From CAZMXI01 sp964570205 (GTDB lineage Bacteria; Planctomycetota; Phycisphaerae; Tepidisphaerales; Tepidisphaeraceae), in assembly GCA_964570205.1 (NCBI GenBank), contig CAZMXI010000144.1:1-12890 (forward strand): 12,890 nt of DNA, written 5' to 3'. Below the pieces are notes generated by a model. The model worked only from the letters and a program-made list of their open reading frames with translations. It ran no database searches and had not been told where the DNA came from. Shown here one piece after another: positions 7,709 through 12,890 of the stretch. Made by a program: the position numbers and the translations under genes. Every line of letters begins with the position of its first letter. The stretch's first letter is position 1.

Positions 7709-8365
7709 ATGAAAGTCCTGATGAACACGGGCGGAATCGCCATGACCAACTGCTTTCTTGTCGCCGATGAAGAGGCAAGACAGGCGGTGCTGTTTGATGC
7801 GCCCAACGATACCACCCGCAGCCTCCTCGATGAGGCCGAGCGCAAGGGGTGGGATGTGGTTGGCCTGTGGCTGACGCATGGCCACTTCGATCACTTCTGG
7901 GATCATGCCTACGTCAAGCAGCGGTGCCCGAGCGCCAGAATCCTGATCCACCGTCTGGATGTGGATAAGGTGCGCAACCCATCGATACAGCTCCAGATGT
8001 TCGGCCTTCCAAGCACCATCCCGTCGTGCGAGCCGGATGAAGTGATTGAAGATGGGCAGAAACTGCGACTCGGGTCGCTCGAGTTTGCGGTGATGCACAC
8101 GCCCGGCCACGCCATCGGGCATGTGTGCTATTACTGCAGCGCCGACGGCGGAATTCTGATTGGTGGAGATTTGATCATCGGCGGCTCGGTCGGCCGAACG
8201 GACCTGCCCGACTCGGACCATGGGAACTTGGAAAGGTCCATCCGACGGGTAATGGAATTGCCTAAGGCCACACGCCTGTTACCGGGCCACGGGGAACCAG
8301 CCACGCTCGAAGACGAGCTTCAGACGAATCCGTACGTGCAGGATGCGATAGCGAACCAAGGGTAG
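7709..8365 (+). CDS. Metallo-beta-lactamase-fold hydrolase (YcbL / glyoxalase II-like)
   Basis: 218 aa from ATG 7709 (MKVLMNTGG), the usual beginning for this family. An in-frame ATG at 7694, only 4 bp after the preceding stop, would add five residues; neither start has a clear Shine-Dalgarno. Metal ligands are intact: THGHFDH gives H57, H59, D61 and H62; TPGHAIGH gives H134; GGDLI gives D154; LPGHGE gives H194. GRTDLP (163-167 region) is typical of the YcbL-type branch of glyoxalase II-like proteins. The expected reaction is hydrolysis of a thioester such as S-lactoylglutathione or another low-molecular-weight thiol adduct, with a binuclear Zn/Fe site in the cytoplasm; substrate unproven. 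It probably forms an operon with the upstream oxidoreductase. Its stop codon lies 2 bp from the stop of the convergent HzsA-related gene. Confidence 0.9.
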   Translation: MKVLMNTGGIAMTNCFLVADEEARQAVLFDAPNDTTRSLLDEAERKGWDVVGLWLTHGHFDHFWDHAYVKQRCPSARILIHRLDVDKVRNPSIQLQMFGLPSTIPSCEPDEVIEDGQKLRLGSLEFAVMHTPGHAIGHVCYYCSADGGILIGGDLIIGGSVGRTDLPDSDHGNLERSIRRVMELPKATRLLPGHGEPATLEDELQTNPYVQDAIANQG

Positions 8366-8367
8366 GG

Positions 8368-10809
8368 TTATTGCAGTGCCGGGGAGTCGATCGCCTTGCC
8401 CTGACGCTGGGCGGCGAGGTCCCTTTCCTCGTAAGCGCCATAGAAGGGGACTTGGGCGTCCAGCCACAGGTAGAAAATCCTCAATACCTTGTCCGGGAGT
8501 TGCACGTGCGGTCGGTGCTTCTCGCCAATGAGAATGCCGGACAAGGGACTGGTATCGGCCCCAAGGCATCCTGGCCGGGTAACGGTGTCATAGGATGGCC
8601 AGCGGAGGAATGGCTGGAGGGTGTCGTAGGACCTTGTGAATCGCTCGGTGGGCTGACCGGTCAGCACCAGGGGGCTCTTATTCAGCCCTTCGGTCCCATC
8701 ATGGCAGCGGACGCAATGCTGGTCCAGCAGTGGCTGAATCAGCCGTGGATAGCCAAATGGCTTGCTCCCATCCGGCCCAGGTTTTATCACCGATGGCTGG
8801 CGCCGGGCAGCCAGCACGGTCCCGGCCGGAGCAGCAGCGCCCGCAGGCTCGTGGCAGCCGATGCAGCCGCGTCGCTCACCTGGTTGGAGGTAGACGATGC
8901 TTCGCATGCCCTGCACGGCCCGGCCATTCTCATCTACAGCCTGGAAATACAGGGGTTTGCGCGCCGGCGCCCTGAAATAGGCCGATCCATCCTCCTCCAC
9001 AGGGACGATACCGAGCAACATGCGGGCAAGGGCCTGCTCCGGGTGGCCCATGCGGGGGTAGTCAGCGCTGTCCGTCCGCGACTTGGGCAGCAACTGGAAG
9101 ATGCGCAGCTCCGTGATGCGCCGGCCTGACGGCATCGGGAGCACGCTCGTTCGAACATCAGAGAGCACAAATTCGCCTTCTTCGCCAAGTTGCGAATCCA
9201 CCGGCCCCACGCGGATCGGCGGCCCGGACCTGGCGGCAAGCGGAATGGGGTAGACGGCGGAGATGCCCTGTTCACGGTACAGCAATTCGAGATTCCCGAA
9301 GCGGTCGAAATAGTACAAGCCCGTTTCGGAATCCTGGTAGTGCCTGGTGTATCCACCGGGGAGCGGGTCGTGGCTGAACGACACGAGGAAGTAATTTTCC
9401 GAGAGCGGCCAGGGGCTGTAGAAGAAGCTCTTGGGCCAGCCCTCTCGCTCAGGGAACAGCACCTCGGGGGTAAGGCGTTCCAGAGCGTCGGGACGGTCCT
9501 CTCCTGTGGCTGGGTCATACCCCACGCGGTCCGGATCAAGCAGCATCAGTGAGCCACCGACGTTGGCGTGGTGCCCGCCCGCCACGAAGGCGATGCGACT
9601 GGAGCCGGGGATGGCCCTGGCCTGGAAGCACGCCCACGGCCGCGTGGTGTAGTTGCCGAAGAGAGCGCTGGGATTGGTGCCGTCGGGGTTGCACGTCCAG
9701 AGGCCATGAAACTTGGCGGCGTTGCGATCAACGTAATCCCAGCGGGTATAGATGATCCGGCCGTCGTTCAGGATGCTGGGATGCCACTCATGAGTTTCGT
9801 GGAAGCTCAGAGTGCGGATGTTGCGGCCATCCGGATCCATCCGGTGCAGGGTGTAAGCCATCTCCGGGCTGCCGCCGCCGCAGCGAAGCTTGCTGCCGCG
9901 CCGGGTGGACATGAAAGCGATGCCCCCATCGGGCAGAGCGCAGGGGTCGAAATCATCATGCGGGCCATGTGTGAGCTGGCGCAGGTTCGAGCCATCCACC
10001 CCCATCGCGAAGATGTGGAAGGAGTTGTAAGCGGCGCCGGGGGATGGGCGGGCCTGGGCATAACCTGGAAGCGTATAGGAGTCAACGCCTTTAGGATTGG
10101 CGTAGGCGAAGTAGATGGTCATGGCATCGCTTGACATGGCGAGAGTGACGAGGTGTCCTGGTGGAAGGCGGCCAGCGATCAGTTCGCGGGTTTCCAGGGA
10201 TTGGCCGGGTTGTTCCAGAACGAATATGCCGCCACCGGGTATTGGGGTTGGGAACTTCGGATTCTTAAAGCCACTGGTCGGGTCATTGCCGAAGGCGTGG
10301 TACCACCCAAGGTACTCATACAGCATGTAGCCCACCGCCCGGCGACGCTGCATGAAGAGAATGGGGCTGGATTTGACGAGAGGATTCCGGAGGGCAAGTT
10401 GGCGCGTGAGGGCGCGAATTCCGAAATACAGGTCCAAGCGTGCACGTTCATTCAGAGACCCAAGGCCGACGGCGGCTTCAGTGAGTCGCTTCATCCGGGC
10501 ATTCTCGCGGGCAAGGTCGCCAACATCATTCCTGGCGGCCAGGTCATCACGAAGGAGTGCGCATCGCCTCAGGGCTTCCCGAATGGCCTCTGCGGAGCCG
10601 GGCGAGCGGCCAAGCCGCTGCTCCTGGCGCTGCCAATCGGCGCGCACCATCGCTTGCATGGACGCGGCACTGACGCTGCCCTGTGCAGACCATGCCATCA
10701 TGGGCATACTGAGCCATGCGAGGATGAATCCTGCCGCCCCGGCTGCGAACATGCTCGAACCGGCTCCGAGTCGCCCGATCACGCACTGCATACGATGCGC
10801 CTGCTCCAT
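8368..10809 (-). CDS. HzsA-related di-haem c-type protein with TolB-like propeller
   Basis: 813 aa from ATG 10809, chosen because AAGGA lies 6 nt upstream and a signal sequence follows (hydrophobic stretch MFAAGAAGFILAWLSMPM, cut near AWSA). A 52-codon extension to 10965 would cover the likely promoter. Residues ~40-140 look helical. Residues ~240-450 carry TolB/PD40-like propeller repeats: FHIFAMGVDGSNLRQLT, then HRMDPDGRNIRTL with WHPSILNDGRIIYTRWDYVDR. Two c-type haem motifs follow: CIGCH (649-653) and CVRCH (699-703). The second lies in IQPLLDQHCVRCHDG, a form common in planctomycete cytochrome domains. The C-terminus has RIFYLWLDAQVPFYGAY. This order (propeller, then two haem sites, about 800 aa) matches hydrazine synthase alpha subunit and its relatives outside anammox bacteria. 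No HzsB/C or other anammox gene is visible, so hydrazine synthesis is not claimed. It is probably an exported redox protein of unknown substrate. Confidence 0.87.
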   Translation of the reverse strand: MEQAHRMQCVIGRLGAGSSMFAAGAAGFILAWLSMPMMAWSAQGSVSAASMQAMVRADWQRQEQRLGRSPGSAEAIREALRRCALLRDDLAARNDVGDLARENARMKRLTEAAVGLGSLNERARLDLYFGIRALTRQLALRNPLVKSSPILFMQRRRAVGYMLYEYLGWYHAFGNDPTSGFKNPKFPTPIPGGGIFVLEQPGQSLETRELIAGRLPPGHLVTLAMSSDAMTIYFAYANPKGVDSYTLPGYAQARPSPGAAYNSFHIFAMGVDGSNLRQLTHGPHDDFDPCALPDGGIAFMSTRRGSKLRCGGGSPEMAYTLHRMDPDGRNIRTLSFHETHEWHPSILNDGRIIYTRWDYVDRNAAKFHGLWTCNPDGTNPSALFGNYTTRPWACFQARAIPGSSRIAFVAGGHHANVGGSLMLLDPDRVGYDPATGEDRPDALERLTPEVLFPEREGWPKSFFYSPWPLSENYFLVSFSHDPLPGGYTRHYQDSETGLYYFDRFGNLELLYREQGISAVYPIPLAARSGPPIRVGPVDSQLGEEGEFVLSDVRTSVLPMPSGRRITELRIFQLLPKSRTDSADYPRMGHPEQALARMLLGIVPVEEDGSAYFRAPARKPLYFQAVDENGRAVQGMRSIVYLQPGERRGCIGCHEPAGAAAPAGTVLAARRQPSVIKPGPDGSKPFGYPRLIQPLLDQHCVRCHDGTEGLNKSPLVLTGQPTERFTRSYDTLQPFLRWPSYDTVTRPGCLGADTSPLSGILIGEKHRPHVQLPDKVLRIFYLWLDAQVPFYGAYEERDLAAQRQGKAIDSPALQ

Positions 10810-10893
10810 AGCTGGTCCTTGTGGAGAAGCGGAGCCGCGGATGATCGCCTCTATGCGGCAAACGGCGAATCGAGCTGCTCCGCGATGAGCGGA

Positions 10894-10902
10894 AGTATAC
10901 CA
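10894..10902 (-). promoter_or_regulatory. Extended -10 promoter candidate for the HzsA-related gene
   Basis: The minus strand reads TGGTATACT, an extended -10 (TGn) with TATACT matching 5 of 6 consensus bases. No clear -35 at 17 nt is seen. A start near 10887 gives a ~78-nt leader. The leader holds distant GCGGAGC/GCTCCGC arms that may pair. The position supports the ATG at 10809 as start. Confidence 0.45.
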
Positions 10903-10970
10903 AATGAGGTCACGCTCAACCCATTGCACCGTAGCACCTGATCGTTGCTCGGCATCAGAATCCAAAGAGA

Positions 10971-10999
10971 AACCCGGGTGCTTTTTGAGCCTCCGGGTT
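10971..10999 (-). terminator. Candidate intrinsic terminator after the GT2 gene
   Basis: On the minus strand AACCCGG (10999-10993) and CCGGGTT (10977-10971) form a 7-bp stem with a 15-nt loop, then TCTCTTT. It begins 24 nt after the glycosyltransferase stop and lies upstream of the HzsA-related promoter candidate, so the two minus-strand genes are probably separate transcription units. Confidence 0.5.
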
Positions 11000-11022
11000 C
11001 GCTTCTTGATCGAGTTCTTGGG

Positions 11023-12582
11023 CTAAAGCGTGTGCGCCGGATGGGTCAACTGCTGTTCCTCCAATTCCTCGGCTTCCTTCTCCATCTTCCAGAGCACGTA
11101 GAACGAGTTCAGGCCCACGTAGAAATAACCGCTGGCGAAGATCAACAGGAATGGCACGGCAGCCCGGCCAAAAGAATAGTACAGGCTGATCCAGATACAG
11201 GAGGCCATGTAGAATCCGAATGCGATTTCGACAATCGGCACCGAGAGCCGGTGGAATGTGAACACCCGCTGCGGGCGCCAGTTCGTCCTCTTGGAGCCTG
11301 TCGTGCCGTACTTCAGGGTCCGCACGAACTCGCTGGGCTTCTTGCGGATTGCGCCCCAGATCGCCTCCAGCACCGCCTTGGCGTTGTTCAGGCTCATCCC
11401 CACGCCCAGGGCCATCAGGAACGGTACGTAGGCAAGCGATCGCCAGCCGGCCTCTCGGCCGAACAACACCCGCTGCCCGTACACGAAGAATGTGCTGGCC
11501 GAGCAGGTCGCCAGCACGAACAGGCTGGCGCTGAAGATGTGCTGGCTCCACGGATATGGTTTGAGCGGGCTGTCGGCAAAGAAGAAGATGGGATACATCA
11601 GCACCGTCACGAAAACCATCAACGGATAAACCACGGTGTTCGTCAGGTGGAAGAACGCCTCCAACTTCACGCGATAGGACAGGTGCCTGGCCCAGAGGAT
11701 GCGGGGCAGAAGCTTGATCGCCGTCTGGAAGCCGCCCTTGGTCCAGCGATGCGCCTGCTGCTTGAAGCTGATGATTTCCGGCGGAAGCTCGGCCGGGGCG
11801 CAGAACTGCGGCAGGTAGACAAACTGCCAGCCCTTCATCTGGGCGCGATAGCTCAGATCGAGATCTTCAGTGAGCGTGTCGTGCTGCCAGCCGCCGGCAT
11901 CGTCGATGGTCGTGCGCCGCCACACGCCGGCCGTGCCGTTGAAGTGCATGAACCGGCCCGAGCGGTTGCGTGCGGTATGCTCGATGACGAAATGGGCGTC
12001 GAGGAAGATCGCCTGGGTCTTGGTCAGGATGGAGGCATCGCGATTCAGGTGGTCCCAGCGAACCTGGACCATGCCCACCTTGTCATCCGTGAAATAGTTG
12101 ACGACGTTCCGAAGAATGTCCCTGGGCGGGACGAAATCGGCGTCGAAAATCGCGATGAACTCGCCGCTGGCCTGTTTCAGCCCCTCGGCCAGCGCGCCGG
12201 CCTTGTAGCCTTCGCGATTGTCGCGATGGATGTACCGAATCGGGTAACCCTTGGCCACCCATTCCTGGCATGCCTGCTCGGCAATTCCGGCGGAATGGTC
12301 CGTGCTGTCGTCGAGCACCTGTATCTCGAGCCGGTCGAGCGGATAGTCGAGCTGGCAGGTGGCCTTGATGATGCGCTCGGCCACAGTGTCTTCGTTGTAC
12401 ATGGGCAACTGCACCGTGATCCGGGGCAAGTCCACGAAGTTGGCGCGAGGCTGATAGTGATTGTGGCGGTGCTTAACGTAGAGATAGACCAGGATGTACC
12501 GATGCAGGCCGTAGAATGCGATGGCGCACAGAACACCCAGGTAACTACCCACCAGCAGGTACCAGCCGAGTTGGTTCCACAT
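11023..12582 (-). CDS. Membrane GT2 glycosyltransferase, cellulose/mannan-synthase-like
   Basis: 519 aa. All processive GT2 motifs are intact: VLDDSTD (D91/D92, nucleotide-sugar binding), DADF (147-150, metal-binding DxD), TED (238-240, catalytic base) and QAHRW (276-280, QxxRW). One N-terminal membrane segment (~8-35) precedes the catalytic domain. Three or four follow it, at roughly 308-335, 345-370, 382-402 and 455-485. The closest resemblance is to CslA-type (gluco)mannan synthases and short bacterial cellulose-synthase-like proteins, which lack a PilZ domain; none is seen here. It would use a nucleotide sugar (GDP-mannose or UDP-glucose type) on the cytoplasmic face and probably extrude a beta-linked polysaccharide; the sugar cannot be read from the sequence. 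The ATG at 12582 begins just before the first membrane segment but has no clear Shine-Dalgarno. The C-terminus is charged (KMEKEAEELEEQQ). It is expressed from its own promoter. Confidence 0.92.
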   Translation of the reverse strand: MWNQLGWYLLVGSYLGVLCAIAFYGLHRYILVYLYVKHRHNHYQPRANFVDLPRITVQLPMYNEDTVAERIIKATCQLDYPLDRLEIQVLDDSTDHSAGIAEQACQEWVAKGYPIRYIHRDNREGYKAGALAEGLKQASGEFIAIFDADFVPPRDILRNVVNYFTDDKVGMVQVRWDHLNRDASILTKTQAIFLDAHFVIEHTARNRSGRFMHFNGTAGVWRRTTIDDAGGWQHDTLTEDLDLSYRAQMKGWQFVYLPQFCAPAELPPEIISFKQQAHRWTKGGFQTAIKLLPRILWARHLSYRVKLEAFFHLTNTVVYPLMVFVTVLMYPIFFFADSPLKPYPWSQHIFSASLFVLATCSASTFFVYGQRVLFGREAGWRSLAYVPFLMALGVGMSLNNAKAVLEAIWGAIRKKPSEFVRTLKYGTTGSKRTNWRPQRVFTFHRLSVPIVEIAFGFYMASCIWISLYYSFGRAAVPFLLIFASGYFYVGLNSFYVLWKMEKEAEELEEQQLTHPAHTL

Positions 12583-12768
12583 AAGGATGTGTCTCGCTTT
12601 GAGCTGCCGGGCCCTTCATCCAGATTCAAAGAACTGCTGGAAAAGGGCGGGTGCCGCCGGCCCTTGGAGGTCCTCAGCTTCTGTTCCGTTCCTTCCAAAA
12701 ACAACCGCGGGAATCGGGCTTCTGCCCCATGGGCGGCAAGCCATACAGCAACTAACCGGACGGGTGGT
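12583..12768 (-). other. Long 5' leader of the GT2 gene
   Basis: About 180 nt between the promoter and the ATG. I looked for a c-di-GMP riboswitch of the GEMM type, plausible for a polysaccharide synthase, and did not see its conserved core. Short GC-rich segments may pair, but no class of RNA is recognised. Confidence 0.3.
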
Positions 12769-12798
12769 ATTTTAACGGATTCTGATTCTCCGTGTCAA
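12769..12798 (-). promoter_or_regulatory. Strong sigma70-like promoter of the GT2 gene
   Basis: The minus strand has a perfect TTGACA (12798-12793), an 18-nt spacer and TAAAAT (12774-12769; 5 of 6). Transcription would begin near 12762, leaving a ~180-nt leader before the ATG. Between the boxes lies an inverted repeat, ACGGA (12775-12779) and TCCGT (12789-12793), where a repressor could sit. Confidence 0.6.
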
Positions 12799-12890
12799 AT
12801 TCGTCTCTATTAGCAAGATTCGTGCCGCCTCACGCGACGGGTCCGGTTCATGATGTTGGTACGCTCACAGCAAGAGGTTGCCAGAACGCC

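Noticed and set aside
8368..10809. Reading the window as part of an anammox gene cluster.
   Set aside because: No other hydrazine synthase subunit, hydrazine dehydrogenase or multihaem gene is present, and the haem spacing and the Gly four residues after the first CxxCH differ from what I recall for true HzsA.
10810..10965. 52-codon N-terminal extension of the HzsA-related gene to an ATG at 10965.
   Set aside because: It covers an extended -10 promoter and precedes a proper signal peptide; the ATG at 10809 has AAGGA at 6 nt.
12583..12768. c-di-GMP (GEMM) riboswitch in the leader of the polysaccharide synthase.
   Set aside because: The conserved core and paired elements of that riboswitch were not found by eye; a covariance-model search would settle it.
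10945..12813. Long plus-strand reading frame of 622 codons opposite the glycosyltransferase.
   Set aside because: It is antisense to a gene with all GT2 motifs intact, reads as a His/Arg/Glu-rich low-plausibility protein, and is explained by GC-biased third positions.
12850..12890. Possible start of a plus-strand gene (MMLVRSQQEVART) at the right edge.
   Set aside because: Only 13 codons are visible and no Shine-Dalgarno precedes them.

Overview
The window looks like chromosomal DNA of a GC-rich member of the Planctomycetota, possibly Phycisphaerae-like. The pointers are family-level. There is an exported protein with an N-terminal LEPR-XLL motif followed by a lamin-tail-type domain, a large HzsA-related di-haem protein, a PQQ-type beta-propeller, and a GH43-like propeller. 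Genes are loosely packed with frequent strand switches. No rRNA, tRNA, CRISPR array, insertion sequence or phage gene was recognised.

Layout from left to right. (1) 1-1721, minus: 5' part of a large exported LEPR-XLL/lamin-tail protein that runs off the left edge. (2) About 350 bp of divergent intergenic DNA. (3) 2068-3693, plus: secreted GH43-like five-bladed propeller protein with an N-terminal beta-rich domain. (4) 3718-5004, minus: secreted PQQ-like repeat propeller, convergent with the previous gene; a hairpin lies across the junction. (5) 5005-5396: divergent promoter region. (6) 5397-6545, plus: lipoprotein of unknown function with a Pro-rich linker and a conserved-looking C-terminal domain. 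(7) 6661-7689 and 7709-8365, plus: Gfo/Idh/MocA-type oxidoreductase and a YcbL-like metallo-beta-lactamase-fold hydrolase, probably one transcription unit. (8) 8368-10809, minus: HzsA-related protein, ending 2 bp from the stop of the convergent hydrolase gene. (9) 11023-12582, minus: membrane GT2 glycosyltransferase of the cellulose/mannan-synthase type, with a good sigma70-like promoter and a candidate terminator.

The common theme is the cell envelope and carbohydrates: exported adhesin-like protein, glycosidase-like propeller, secreted propeller, lipoprotein, sugar-type oxidoreductase and polysaccharide synthase. The genes are not one operon and no dedicated shared pathway can be shown. The most unusual gene is the HzsA-related one: it keeps two CxxCH haem motifs but has no hydrazine synthase partner genes here. 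No convincing new multi-gene system was found.
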